DNA of 64,000 nt, from the NCBI RefSeq assembly GCF_020164455.1, contig NZ_JAIQWW010000001.1, forward strand, positions 124,001 to 188,000, given 5' to 3'. Within the stretch, counting starts at the first letter, position 1, and every line of letters begins with the position of its first letter. The DNA is from Phyllobacterium chamaecytisi (GTDB taxonomy: Bacteria; Pseudomonadota; Alphaproteobacteria; Rhizobiales; Rhizobiaceae). The translations under genes and the position numbers were made by a program. Shown here in pieces: positions 45,679 through 54,304 of the stretch. The notes beneath the pieces were generated by a model that made no database searches, was not told the origin of the DNA, and worked only from the letters and a program-made list of their open reading frames with translations.

Positions 45679-45693
45679 TTAGCAACCCGTTAA
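45679..45693. promoter_or_regulatory. CtrA-like binding sequence
   Basis: TTAGCAACCCGTTAA resembles the CtrA consensus TTAA-N7-TTAA with one mismatch, 56 bases upstream of the DUF2336 start. CtrA is the Rhizobiales cell-cycle master regulator. A single site of this kind is weak evidence. Confidence 0.3.
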
Positions 45694-45777
45694 CCATCGG
45701 TGGGCTAATGAAAATTATGGCGCAAATCGTGCGCGCGTAAGCATCGGCGTATCAAGGAGATCAACGAACTCGGATGC

Positions 45778-45908
45778 GTTGATATTCACGCCATGACGGC
45801 CTGCAAACGGCATTTTTCTGCGATCCGGTGCTCACGTACTTCAAGTACGCTCCGCTCCGGTTCTCGAAAACCACCGTTTTCGCCTCGTCATGATCGCGAA
45901 TTTCGACA
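45778..45908 (+). repeat. Long-hairpin intergenic repeat, copy 5
   Basis: Left arm GTTGATATTCACGCCATGACG pairs imperfectly with the right arm CGTCATGATCGCGAATTTCGAC (quoted in parts: CGTCATGATCGCG and AATTTCGAC). The core TCCGGTGCTCACGTACTTCA is identical to copy 1. It lies between the DUF2336 gene and a small plus-strand gene. Confidence 0.87.
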
Positions 45909-45921
45909 CATCCTAAAACGG

Positions 45922-46122
45922 ATGGGCGATATGGGGTTGGTCATCACATTTCCAGGCAGCGCAAACAAGCGCCGCACCATTGCAGACAACGAACGGCAGA
46001 CGACTGCCGAAATCACGATTTTTCCCGGCGTGCGCTATGAGCGTTATGCACCGGAAGCGCCAAAGCGCGCCAAACCAAAATCACCGCGCAGATTTTTCGA
46101 TAGGATGCCGCAGCCAGGTTAA
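45922..46122 (+). CDS. Small basic protein of unknown function
   Basis: Sixty-six residues starting MGDMGLVITFPGSANKRR and ending with a basic, Pro-rich tail (APKRAKPKSPRRFFDR). The open frame reaches back to 45793 through repeat copy 5, but that part is repeat sequence, so I start after it; ATG 45931 is also possible. The ribosome-binding sequence is poor. I do not recognise a family; coding status is likely but not certain. Confidence 0.45.
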   Translation: MGDMGLVITFPGSANKRRTIADNERQTTAEITIFPGVRYERYAPEAPKRAKPKSPRRFFDRMPQPG

Positions 46123-46277
46123 ATTGCTGCCTATTATTCAAGCAATTCGCATCTTTGCTTATTAGATCAGCTTTTATCGCACTTGCGTGCTTGACACGAA
46201 TGGCGGCTGCGTATCCTATTGCAAATTATTACGCGCGCTAAGTTTATTCTTACACCATTTCAACAGAGAGATTTTCA

Positions 46278-47588
46278 ATGTCATCAATTACCGGCACCGC
46301 CGAGAGTATCGGCTTACCTTCAGCTCATCCAAAGCGTCTAGCCCTTGCCAGCATGGTTGGTACGACGCTCGAATATTACGATTTCACCATCTACAACACG
46401 ATGGCGGCGCTGGTCTTCAGCCAGCTGTTCTTCCCGAGCGTCGATCCCATGGTCGGCACGATGCTGGCATTTTCCACTTACGCGATCGGCTATCTATCGC
46501 GCCCGCTTGGCGGTCTGTTTTTTGGCCGCCTCGGCGACAAGATCGGCCGCCGTGCAGTGTTGGTGATAACACTGATCATCATGGGGTTAACGACTGCGAC
46601 CATCGGCCTGCTGCCGACCTATGGCTCCGCCGGAATACTGGCGCCGCTGCTGCTGATAACGTTGCGCTTCGTGCAGGGTGTTGCTCTCGGGGGCGAATGG
46701 GCGGGCGCAGTCTTGCTGGCGGTCGAGCATGGACGGCAGGACCAGCGGGGACTCAATGCCTCGTGGACACAGATGGGACCCGCCCTGGGCACCCTTCTTG
46801 GGACCGGCCTGATCTATGGCTTTACGTCGCTCATGGACAACGAAACTTTCCTCGCATGGGGCTGGCGCATCCCTTTTCTTCTCAGCCTTGCCTTGGTCAC
46901 ATTTGGGCTGTGGGTTCGCAGCGGTGTCGAAGAATCGCCGATGTTCAAGCAGCTCGAAGAGGCGCATACCAAGGCCGAAGCGCCGATCAAGGAGGTCGTC
47001 ACCAATCATTGGCGCCGCCTGTTGCTGGCGGGTGGATCCCGCATCGGCGGCGATGTGCTCTACGGGTTGATCGTTGTCTTCACGCTGACCTATGTGACCA
47101 CCGTCCTGCAACTACCAAAGTCCACGGCGTTGATGGCTCTCTTGATAGGTACGGGATTCAACGCGCTGGCCGTTCCGCTCTTTGCGATCTTATCCGATCA
47201 TTGGGGACGGCGACCCGTGCTCGCGCTCGGCGTCCTCAGCGCGATCATCTGGGCCTTCTTCATGTTCGTGTTGTTCGATACGGCGCAGACCATGGCGATC
47301 GTGCTCGCCTCCGTTGGTGGTCTGATCGTGCATGCGTGTCTTTACGGTCCGCAGGCGTCATTCATCATCGAACAATTCCCGACCCGTATTCGCTTCACCG
47401 GCGCATCGCTCGCTTATACTTTTGCCGGGATTATCGGCGGTGGATTCGCTCCCTTGATCATGGCGGCGCTGTTCAAAAGCTATTCGGGCTCCAACGCCAT
47501 CTCGATCTATGTGGCAGGCGCGGCTTGCGTGACGGGATTGGTGCTCTTGCTTGCGCGCGAAACAGCGCATGAACCTCTGGAGGAGTAG
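46278..47588 (+). CDS. MFS transporter, metabolite:H+ symporter (MHS) family
   Basis: A 436-residue, 12-helix inner-membrane transporter of the ProP/ShiA/KgtP type. The MHS signatures are LEYYDFTIYNTMAALVF in helix 1, GRLGDKIGRRAVL after helix 2, and RFVQGVALGGEWAGAVLLAVEH in helix 4. It imports a small organic acid, osmolyte or shikimate-like substrate with protons; which one is not predictable. It is a single gene with about 150 bases of likely promoter upstream. Confidence 0.9.
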   Translation: MSSITGTAESIGLPSAHPKRLALASMVGTTLEYYDFTIYNTMAALVFSQLFFPSVDPMVGTMLAFSTYAIGYLSRPLGGLFFGRLGDKIGRRAVLVITLIIMGLTTATIGLLPTYGSAGILAPLLLITLRFVQGVALGGEWAGAVLLAVEHGRQDQRGLNASWTQMGPALGTLLGTGLIYGFTSLMDNETFLAWGWRIPFLLSLALVTFGLWVRSGVEESPMFKQLEEAHTKAEAPIKEVVTNHWRRLLLAGGSRIGGDVLYGLIVVFTLTYVTTVLQLPKSTALMALLIGTGFNALAVPLFAILSDHWGRRPVLALGVLSAIIWAFFMFVLFDTAQTMAIVLASVGGLIVHACLYGPQASFIIEQFPTRIRFTGASLAYTFAGIIGGGFAPLIMAALFKSYSGSNAISIYVAGAACVTGLVLLLARETAHEPLEE

Positions 47589-47631
47589 CGCTTCTTTCGT
47601 GAAACTGGCAGCGACCTCAGGCCGTTGCCGG

Positions 47632-48177
47632 TCAAAGCAGCGGCGTACAGCTGGCACTCTGCAGGAAGGAACCGACTTCTTCCTTCCAGGACTCATCCGG
47701 CACGAAACTGCGGATGACAACAAAGCCTTCGTCCATGTCGGCCTCGATCAGCACGGAGTTTTCTGCCGCCGCAGGCTTGGTCTTGTTGAGTTCAATCATT
47801 TGCAGCGGTGTCGCGATGACGAGATCGAGCTGGTCGGCGATCGCGGTGCGATCGTTGATCGAATAGATGTTTTCGCCTTGGCGGTTGTAAACGGAGATTG
47901 ACCAATAAGGCGTCGTGCCTATGCCGGTGATGTGAGCGGGAAGGTCCTCGATATCGAAACGGCAGGCTGCTGCCTGGAACAGTGGATCGAAGGCGAGCGG
48001 CACGGTGCCGGGCGCCCGGTCTCGAGTCACGCTATGGAATTGCCAGTCATCGCCATAGGCGGAAATGCGCGACCAGGCGTTGCGATCGGAATAGAAGGGC
48101 ACGAGCAGCACAACCGCGATGTGAACGATGCCGGCTCCGATGAGACCAAAGAGCAGGGCGCGAAAAAGCTTACCCAT
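47632..48177 (-). CDS. DUF1254-type membrane-anchored protein
   Basis: A 181-residue protein. One N-terminal membrane helix (LLFGLIGAGIVHIAVVLLVPF) is followed by a periplasmic domain with AFDPLFQAAACRFDI, PYWSISVYNRQGENIYSIND and IEADMDEGFVVIR, matching DUF1254. Function is unknown. It overlaps the upstream DUF1214 gene by 8 bases. DUF1254 and DUF1214 normally occur together in one protein or operon, so the two probably form one complex. Confidence 0.82.
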   Translation of the reverse strand: MGKLFRALLFGLIGAGIVHIAVVLLVPFYSDRNAWSRISAYGDDWQFHSVTRDRAPGTVPLAFDPLFQAAACRFDIEDLPAHITGIGTTPYWSISVYNRQGENIYSINDRTAIADQLDLVIATPLQMIELNKTKPAAAENSVLIEADMDEGFVVIRSFVPDESWKEEVGSFLQSASCTPLL

Positions 48178-48754
48178 CGCAACTGATCCTCGTGACCGCC
48201 GGGAATGTCATGTCGACGAGGCCCGAATTGCTGCCGACAGGCGTGTCATAGAGTGTCATCACCAGCACCATCCGGCCGGCGCCCATCGTGGCAAGCCAGT
48301 TTCCCGGTTGCGCCTTGGGCGAAACGAGCACGACGAACTGGCCATTCTCCTGGCGGAGTATTTGCCGCGAATGCAGCGCGGGCAGGCGGTCCTTACCCGG
48401 GTCAAGTGCGATCAATGAGCGGTCGGCCGCGTAAAGCGTCCAGAAACGCGAATTGGGACTATTGCCTTCGATCCTGTAGGAGCAGCGCCGGTCCAATGCC
48501 TGGCCCTGATTATCATCATAGGCGTAAAAGGCGAGACCCTCGGCAGACCCAAGCGGAAAGGCGCCTTCGCGGGCCGCGCGCGCCTTGGCATAGGGATCTG
48601 AGAGGAGGGTGCCGGCTTCCGGATGCCCGGTCCATTGGCCGACGGTCAGCGCGCCAAAGCCATCGAAACGGTTGACCGCATACCATGCGCTCAGCGTGCC
48701 GCCGCCAACAGCAATCACAAGCGCAATGAGGGCGAGGAGAACATTTCGAAGCAT
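48170..48754 (-). CDS. DUF1214-type membrane-anchored protein
   Basis: A 194-residue protein. An N-terminal membrane helix (LRNVLLALIALVIAVGGGTL) is followed by a periplasmic beta-rich domain. Motifs such as NSRFWTLYAADRSLIA, GNWLATMGAG and VLVMTLYDTPVG match DUF1214. It is preceded by the penicillin-binding protein gene on the same strand and followed by its DUF1254 partner. Start 48754 is preferred over a TTG at 48790 that directly abuts the upstream stop. Confidence 0.82.
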   Translation of the reverse strand: MLRNVLLALIALVIAVGGGTLSAWYAVNRFDGFGALTVGQWTGHPEAGTLLSDPYAKARAAREGAFPLGSAEGLAFYAYDDNQGQALDRRCSYRIEGNSPNSRFWTLYAADRSLIALDPGKDRLPALHSRQILRQENGQFVVLVSPKAQPGNWLATMGAGRMVLVMTLYDTPVGSNSGLVDMTFPAVTRISCDG

Positions 48755-48790
48755 CGAATCAGGAGTACACGGGAGCGTCGGTGCACGCAA

Positions 48791-50941
48791 TCAAAGCGCG
48801 GAGACTTTTGAGGGCAGGATTGGCAGTTTGAGCTGCGGCGCGGCCTTCAGCGCCTGGCCGATTTCGCGGATGGCAGTTGCGGTGGCGCCTGAAAGAACCC
48901 GTGGCCGCTCTTCCGCTTTCAGCGCGTCGTCGTCAACGGCTTCTGCCTCTTTGGCCGCCGCCACCTTGTCCTGCTTCGGCATGGTTGGGTCGATGCCCGG
49001 GATGGCTTTGAGATCGATGTTCTGATGCGCATAGTTCATGAAGCGCTGCCAGGTCATTGCCGGAAGGATGCCGCCCGTCAATTCCTTGGTCGGCGTGAAA
49101 TTGTCATTGCCGAACCAGACTGCGGCCGTGTAGTTGCCTGTGAAGCCAACGAACCATGCATCGCGATAGCTTTGCGTGGTGCCTGTCTTGCCCGCCGCGC
49201 GCGTCATCGGCAAAGCAGCGCGCCGGCCTGTGCCCCATTCCGGCACCTGCGACAGCATGATGTTCATGTTATCTGCCGCCGTTTGCGAAAGCACCCGATG
49301 CGGTTTCACGCCATCCTTCTTCCAATCCCACAGGATGTCGCCATTCTGGCTCAAAATCTGCGTGAAGGGATGACGCATGCCGGCGATGCCGCCAGTCGCG
49401 AAGACGTTATAACCGGTTGCCTGATCCATGACGGTCATGCCGGAGGTGCCCAGCACCATGGTCTTGTGCGAGCTGATCGGCGACTCAACGCCAAAAGCCT
49501 TGGTCAAGGCTACGATGGGCGCGGTCGTCAGGTAATCCTTGGCGAGCCGCACGGGCACTGTATTGATGGATTTGACCAGTGCGGTGGTCAGGTCGATCTT
49601 GCCCAGATATTGGCGAGAATAATTCTGCGGCGACCAGTTGCCCCATGAAACCGCGCCACCGGAGACCAGCGTCTTCGGTGTCATGCCCTTTTCCATGGCG
49701 GCAGCATAGACATAAGGCTTGAACGACGAGCCCGCCTGCCGCAGCGCGGCCGTGGCGCGGTTGAACTGGCTTTCGCCATAGTCGCGGCCGCCGACGATCG
49801 CCCTGACAGCGCCGTTGTTTTCAAGGACGACGATTGCAGCCTGGGTGACGTGATATTCCTTGCCGAACTGACGAAGGTGATATTCCGCGGATTCCTCCGC
49901 TGCCTTCTGGATTCCCGTATCGAGCGTGGTGCGGACGACGAGCGTATGGGTCGGCATTTTCTGCGCGACCTTCTTGACCTCATCGAAGGCCCAATCGAGG
50001 AAATAATCCGGGCTTTCCGAGCGGCCCCGATCAACCACGGTTGCGGGATTGCGCCGTGCGCCGACCACCTGGCCTTCGGTCATCAATCCGCCCTGGACGA
50101 GATTGGTGAGCACCACGTTGGCGCGGGCACGCGCTGCCGGCAGGTTGACATGCGGCGCATATTTCGCTGGTGCCTTGAAAAGCCCGGCCAGCATTGCCGC
50201 CTCAGCCAGATTGACATCCTTGACGCTCTTGCCAAAGTAAAATTCGGAAGCCGCCGCGATGCCGAACGTTCCGCCGCCCATATAGGCGCGGTCGAGATAT
50301 GTCTGCAGAATTTCCTTCTTGGTGAGGTTTGACTCCAGCCATAGGGCAAGGAAAGCTTCCTTGATCTTGCGGTCAAGGCTTCGCTCATTGTTGAGAAACA
50401 GATTTTTCGCCAGCTGCTGGGTAATGGTCGAGCCGCCCTGGACAACGGAATTGGCGCGCAGGTTTTCCGTCATGGCGCGCGACAGCCCGAGGAAATCAAT
50501 GCCGAAATGGTCGAAGAAGCGACGGTCTTCAGTTGCAAGGACGGCCTTGATGACGTGGTCCGGCAATTCGTCGATGGGTACGGCACTGCGGTGCAGAATA
50601 CCTCGCTGGCCGATCTCGTTGCCATAGCGGTCGAGGAACGTCACGGCGAAATCATCGCGTGTACGCCAGTTCTTTTCGGTTTCATGAAAGGCCGGGATAG
50701 CCAGCGTCAGCATGAGCACGGAACCGACTGTACCCCAGGTGAATGCTTCGCCCAGAACTTCGAATATAGCGCGACGCCAGCCCGTGACATGGAAGCGGCG
50801 GAAGAAGATGGTGGTGTCTTCCCAGAATTCTGCAAGGCGAAAGCGCGTTTCGTAAAGGGTCGAATCGATCCAGGCATCAAGCCCAAGCAGTGGCGAGACC
50901 TTGAATCGCTTGCGTTTCTTGTCCGGCCTTGGCGCGTTCAT
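48791..50941 (-). CDS. Class A penicillin-binding protein (PBP1-type)
   Basis: A 716-residue bifunctional peptidoglycan synthase. A basic cytoplasmic N-terminus and one membrane helix (FTWGTVGSVLMLTLAIPAF) come first. The GT51 glycosyltransferase domain has the catalytic Glu in LATEDRRFFDHFGID and the GGSTITQQLAKNLFL motif. The transpeptidase domain has the SxxK motif in AGSSFKPYVYAA, SINTVPVRLA and KTGTTQSYRDAW. Start 50941 has AAGAAG upstream; the frame is open to 50992. It appears to lead an operon with the DUF1214/DUF1254 genes and is divergent from lysE. Confidence 0.92.
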   Translation of the reverse strand: MNAPRPDKKRKRFKVSPLLGLDAWIDSTLYETRFRLAEFWEDTTIFFRRFHVTGWRRAIFEVLGEAFTWGTVGSVLMLTLAIPAFHETEKNWRTRDDFAVTFLDRYGNEIGQRGILHRSAVPIDELPDHVIKAVLATEDRRFFDHFGIDFLGLSRAMTENLRANSVVQGGSTITQQLAKNLFLNNERSLDRKIKEAFLALWLESNLTKKEILQTYLDRAYMGGGTFGIAAASEFYFGKSVKDVNLAEAAMLAGLFKAPAKYAPHVNLPAARARANVVLTNLVQGGLMTEGQVVGARRNPATVVDRGRSESPDYFLDWAFDEVKKVAQKMPTHTLVVRTTLDTGIQKAAEESAEYHLRQFGKEYHVTQAAIVVLENNGAVRAIVGGRDYGESQFNRATAALRQAGSSFKPYVYAAAMEKGMTPKTLVSGGAVSWGNWSPQNYSRQYLGKIDLTTALVKSINTVPVRLAKDYLTTAPIVALTKAFGVESPISSHKTMVLGTSGMTVMDQATGYNVFATGGIAGMRHPFTQILSQNGDILWDWKKDGVKPHRVLSQTAADNMNIMLSQVPEWGTGRRAALPMTRAAGKTGTTQSYRDAWFVGFTGNYTAAVWFGNDNFTPTKELTGGILPAMTWQRFMNYAHQNIDLKAIPGIDPTMPKQDKVAAAKEAEAVDDDALKAEERPRVLSGATATAIREIGQALKAAPQLKLPILPSKVSAL

Positions 50942-51209
50942 CAAACTTCTTGCCTGCCCTGTGCTAAGCCATGCTTGCCCCTGAAGGCACATGGTTTAGC
51001 GGATATCACTTAACAGCTTCTTGAGGCGGCTGTTTAGGCTTTAATATGGTCATTTCATCCCACAAAAAGAATACCGCCTTTGTGATTAATGTCACAAGGG
51101 TAAGCGCCTCCGATATGGAGATTTGACCGGGACTGTTGCCAAAAAGTTTCCACTTGCAATTGCGCCTGTCCGGTGGATTGGTGTCATTTTTCCAGGTGGG
51201 AGCATAGGC

Positions 51210-51836
51210 ATGTCCATTGAACATTGGCTGGCATTCGTTGCTGCATCGGCAATTCTTCTCGCTATTCCTGGTCCGACGATCCTTCTCGTCATCTCCTATG
51301 CGCTTGGCCATGGCCGGCGCTTTGCGGCGGCGACGGTTGCGGGTGTTGCGCTCGGTGATTTCACTGCGATGACTGCCTCCATGCTTGGACTTGGCGCCTT
51401 GCTCGCGGCATCGGCAGCGATCTTTACCGTGCTGAAATGGGTTGGTGCCGCCTATCTTATCTACCTTGGCATCAAGCTCTGGCGTGCGCCGATCGCCAAT
51501 CCTGAAACCGGCGAAACGCCGGAAAAGAACGAGAAGGCCCACCGCATCTTCCTCCACGCCTACGTGGTGACTGCTCTCAATCCGAAAAGCATCATTTTCT
51601 TCGTGGCTTTCCTGCCGCAGTTCCTCGATACGACCCGCCCGATATTCACGCAAATGGTGATCTTCGAAACGACCTTCCTCGTTCTCGCGACACTGAATGC
51701 TGCAACCTACGCTGTGATGGCATCGATGGCGCGCCAGACCATCCGCGAGCCGAAGGTCCAGCGTATCGTCAACCGGACAGGCGGATCGCTGATGATCGGG
51801 GCAGGGTTGCTGGCGCTCAGCTGGAAAAAGGCATAG
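51210..51836 (+). CDS. LysE/RhtB-family amino acid exporter
   Basis: A 208-residue inner-membrane protein with about six helices. Family motifs are AILLAIPGPTILLVISYALGHG (residues 12-33), LGALLAASAAIFTVLKWVGAAYLIYLGIKLWR and LNPKSIIFFVAFLPQF. It exports an amino acid or a related solute. Start 51210 has GGGAG upstream; the frame runs open to 51123. Repeat copy 6 overlaps its stop codon. Confidence 0.9.
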   Translation: MSIEHWLAFVAASAILLAIPGPTILLVISYALGHGRRFAAATVAGVALGDFTAMTASMLGLGALLAASAAIFTVLKWVGAAYLIYLGIKLWRAPIANPETGETPEKNEKAHRIFLHAYVVTALNPKSIIFFVAFLPQFLDTTRPIFTQMVIFETTFLVLATLNAATYAVMASMARQTIREPKVQRIVNRTGGSLMIGAGLLALSWKKA

Positions 51837-51977
51837 AGAACCTCGATAACTTCACCCTGATGGACATCTGATGCGATTTTCTGCGCTTCCGGTGCTCACG
51901 GACCAAAACGTCCGCTGCGCTCCGGTTCTCGAAAACCACACCAGCTGCCTCATCAGGTTGAATTCTCAAAGTTCTCT
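51835..51977 (+). repeat. Long-hairpin intergenic repeat, copy 6
   Basis: Arms AGAGAAC ... CTGATG and CATCAG ... GTTCTCT pair; the core is CTTCCGGTGCTCACGGACCA ... GTCCGCTGCGCTCCGG. The central stem here is CGGAC/GTCCG where other copies have CGTAC/GTACG, a paired two-sided change. The left end overlaps the lysE stop codon. Confidence 0.9.
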
Positions 51978-52020
51978 TCTCACGCAGTTAAGAAAATTTT
52001 CTCTATTAAGAATATAATCC

Positions 52021-52049
52021 TTGACTGCGTAACGGTTGTCCTGTAGGTT
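52021..52049 (+). promoter_or_regulatory. Candidate promoter of the GTA head cluster
   Basis: TTGACT and TAGGTT are separated by 17 bases, about 90 bases upstream of the first GTA gene. The -35 is good and the -10 is poor, which suits a tightly controlled promoter. This is a guess from spacing and position. Confidence 0.35.
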
Positions 52050-52139
52050 TTAGTCATCGTCGGAAATGTGTCCAATACTTCGCGGGCCGGTTAGCCGGGG
52101 CGAGTAGATCCGTTTCGGCTCCTACCTCAAGGACAATCC

Positions 52140-52676
52140 ATGATCGTCAATTTTGCCGCCGCCATGCGCCGGCGAAGCGCATTTGCGCTATGCCGCGAAT
52201 ATGGCATATCGGCCGCCGAGGTCGTGCCGCTGCTCGGGCTGACAGAAGGCCAGTTCCTGCGAGCGCTCAAACGCGACGGCCTGTCTTATAGCGATATGCA
52301 ACAGGGAAGCCGGCAGTTGCGTCTTGCCCAGCGGATCATGGATCTGCTGCGCAAGGAACTGGATACGCTTTCCTCGCTTGATAAAGAAGCGTCGGGCAAA
52401 GCGAGGCTCGATGCCCTGGCGCTTCTTGCCCGCACAATTGAGCGCGTGAGCGATCTACAAGAGCGCTTTGCAACAACAAGAGCGCAAACCGTGGGTAGCC
52501 TGAGTGCCGATGAGCTTCGCGCCGTCCTGAAACGCATTGATGAAAGGATCGATGAACTTGCTGACAGCCGTGCAAGAGAACTGGTCCAGGAAGAACTTCA
52601 ACGAAAGGGAGTCGGTAGCGCTCGAACGGGAGTGGATTTGCGAGGGAAGGACGAGGCAGCAACCGCCACACGGTGA
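52140..52676 (+). CDS. GTA g1-like protein, probable small terminase
   Basis: A 178-residue, mostly helical protein. An N-terminal helix-turn-helix-like part (AFALCREYGISAAEVVPLLG) precedes long helices rich in Leu, Arg and Glu. It directly precedes and overlaps the large terminase gene, the place of the RcGTA g1/small terminase. The small terminase would recognise DNA ends or start packaging; in GTAs packaging is largely non-specific. AAGGA precedes the start. It ends inside the first 125 bases of the large terminase gene. Confidence 0.72.
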   Translation: MIVNFAAAMRRRSAFALCREYGISAAEVVPLLGLTEGQFLRALKRDGLSYSDMQQGSRQLRLAQRIMDLLRKELDTLSSLDKEASGKARLDALALLARTIERVSDLQERFATTRAQTVGSLSADELRAVLKRIDERIDELADSRARELVQEELQRKGVGSARTGVDLRGKDEAATATR

Positions 52677-53850
52677 ATGGCAGACATGGCTGATCCTTGG
52701 CGGGCGCGGCTCCGGCAAGACCCGGATAGGCGCGGAATGGGTCAACGGCGTCGCACAAAACTACCGGCCGTTCGCTACGCGTGGTTCATGCAACATCGCG
52801 CTGGTCGGCGAGACATTGGCGGATGTGCGCGAAGTCATGATCGACGGGCCGTCGGGTATCATGAAGGTGTCCCGCGCAGAGAGACCACGCTACGAGATGA
52901 CCCGGCGGCGTCTCGTTTGGTCCAACGGCGCCACGGCGTCGATGTTTTCATCGGAAGACCCGGACAGTCTGCGCGGCCCGCAATTCGACGCCGCCTGGTG
53001 CGACGAGTTGTGCAAATGGAAACATGTGCAGGAGACCTGGGACATGCTGCAATTCGGCCTGCGTCTCGGGTTGAACCCGCGGCAGGTCGTAACGACGACG
53101 CCAAGACCGCTGCCATTGCTCAAGAATATGCTCGCCGATCCGGCAATTCGTGTGCGCCGCATGACAATGCGCGAGAATGCCGCCAATCTTGCTCCGGGCT
53201 ACGTCAAGCATGTGAATGGCCTTTATGGCGGCACGCGGCTCGGGCGGCAGGAACTCGATGGCGAGTTGATCGAGGAAAGCCCGGACGCGCTGTGGTCCCG
53301 GCTGATGATGGAGAACGTGTTCTCGCCAGACGTGCCGGAACTGAAGCGGATTGTCGTTGCGATCGATCCTCCGGCCAGCGCAACGAAGAAATCCGATGCT
53401 TGCGGGATCGTGGCGGCCGGCCTCGATGAAAACGGCATGGCCTGGGTGCTGGCTGACGAGAGTTTTGCACCGGCCAAGCCGCATGAATGGGCGAGACGGG
53501 CGATTGCGCTGTTTCACAGGCTGGAGGCTGATTTGATCATTGCCGAGGTCAATCAGGGCGGCGATATGGTCGCTGCGGTGATCGCAGCGGAGGACGATGG
53601 CGTTCCCGTGCGTTCCGTGCGGGCCAATCGCGGCAAGGCGCTGCGCGCCGAGCCGATCGCGGCACTCTACGAACAGGGCAGGGTGCGCCATGCGGCGCGG
53701 TTTCCACTGCTGGAGGATGAAATGTGCGACTTCGCGCATAATGGCTTATCGAACGGCCGCTCTCCGGATCGTGTGGACGCGCTGGTCTGGGCTCTTAGCG
53801 ATCTCCTGCGCCGCCGCGATGGCAGCCCGAGGATACGCGTGGTGAGGTGA
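52552..53850 (+). CDS. GTA large terminase (RcGTA g2-like)
   Basis: A 432-residue packaging motor. Walker A is LILGGRGSGKTRIG near residues 46-59. The adenine-motif and Walker B region includes AAWCDELCKWK, followed by VVTTTPRPLPLLKN. The nuclease domain has IVVAIDPPAS, IIAEVNQGGDMV and the C-terminal DRVDALVWAL, all typical of RcGTA-like terminases. Start 52552 (MNLLTAVQENW) has GAAAGG just upstream; TTG/ATG starts at 52537/52540 are possible. It overlaps the g1-like gene. A terminator and a repeat fragment follow it, unusual within a GTA operon. Confidence 0.92.
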   Translation: MNLLTAVQENWSRKNFNERESVALEREWICEGRTRQQPPHGEWQTWLILGGRGSGKTRIGAEWVNGVAQNYRPFATRGSCNIALVGETLADVREVMIDGPSGIMKVSRAERPRYEMTRRRLVWSNGATASMFSSEDPDSLRGPQFDAAWCDELCKWKHVQETWDMLQFGLRLGLNPRQVVTTTPRPLPLLKNMLADPAIRVRRMTMRENAANLAPGYVKHVNGLYGGTRLGRQELDGELIEESPDALWSRLMMENVFSPDVPELKRIVVAIDPPASATKKSDACGIVAAGLDENGMAWVLADESFAPAKPHEWARRAIALFHRLEADLIIAEVNQGGDMVAAVIAAEDDGVPVRSVRANRGKALRAEPIAALYEQGRVRHAARFPLLEDEMCDFAHNGLSNGRSPDRVDALVWALSDLLRRRDGSPRIRVVR

Positions 53851-53851
53851 C

Positions 53852-53872
53852 ATTCACGCCATGACGGCCTGC
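53852..53872 (+). repeat. Fragment of the long-hairpin repeat (left arm only)
   Basis: These 21 bases (ATTCACGCCATGACGG...) are identical to the left arm of repeat copy 5 and begin two bases after the terminase stop. Core and right arm are missing, so this is either a remnant of a full copy or a partial insertion. Confidence 0.7.
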
Positions 53873-53996
53873 GTCATATTCCTGTTTCTGTTCATTGAAA
53901 CGCCTTAGCGCTTGGAAATGAAATGGAAAATGTTATATTGGCTTTGGAGTGGGGAACGAGCTTTCGCCTGTCCCCCTTTCCTTATTTGTGAAATTG

Positions 53997-54035
53997 GACC
54001 CGGATTTCGAGATGGTAGCTCGTCCGGGTCTTTTT
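53997..54035 (+). terminator. Rho-independent terminator inside the GTA cluster
   Basis: GACCCGGA and TCCGGGTC form an 8-bp stem, extended by GAG/CTC-type pairs inside, followed by TTTTT. A second hairpin (GGGGA/TCCCC) lies just before it at 53951-53975. The 450-base interval 53851-54304 between terminase and portal contains these, the repeat fragment and no gene I can support. Confidence 0.8.
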
Positions 54036-54304
54036 CATAATAAGGGTGATGCGAAACGGTAAAAACCGCATTGCTGCACCTCCAGGTTCGAAGGCAAGGC
54101 CCTGCCCAAGGTCGGGAGGCCAATCTTCTCGATGCAGCGGCTACCTCGATGCTTCTGCTTTTGCCCTCGAAACTCGTATCTCGACCACATTCATGGAATT
54201 GCTGCGCACGGCAACGAACGTAGGGTTGTAACTTCGTCGCGCACGACGCGTAGGCGGTTGTCCGCAAGACTGACGCTTTTCAAACAACAGAAAGTACCCC
54301 TCGC

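Noticed and set aside
45793..45921. N-terminal extension of the small gene at 45922
   Set aside because: The extra codons translate repeat copy 5; similar peptides appear wherever the repeat is read in this frame, so they are not a protein domain.
46187..47572. Long 461-codon frame overlapping the MHS transporter in another plus-strand frame
   Set aside because: It is a high-GC shadow frame; the transporter frame has complete family motifs and a normal start.
53905..54267. 120-codon minus-strand frame between terminase and portal
   Set aside because: It runs through the terminator hairpins, has no ribosome-binding site and no recognisable or well-composed protein, so it is treated as chance.
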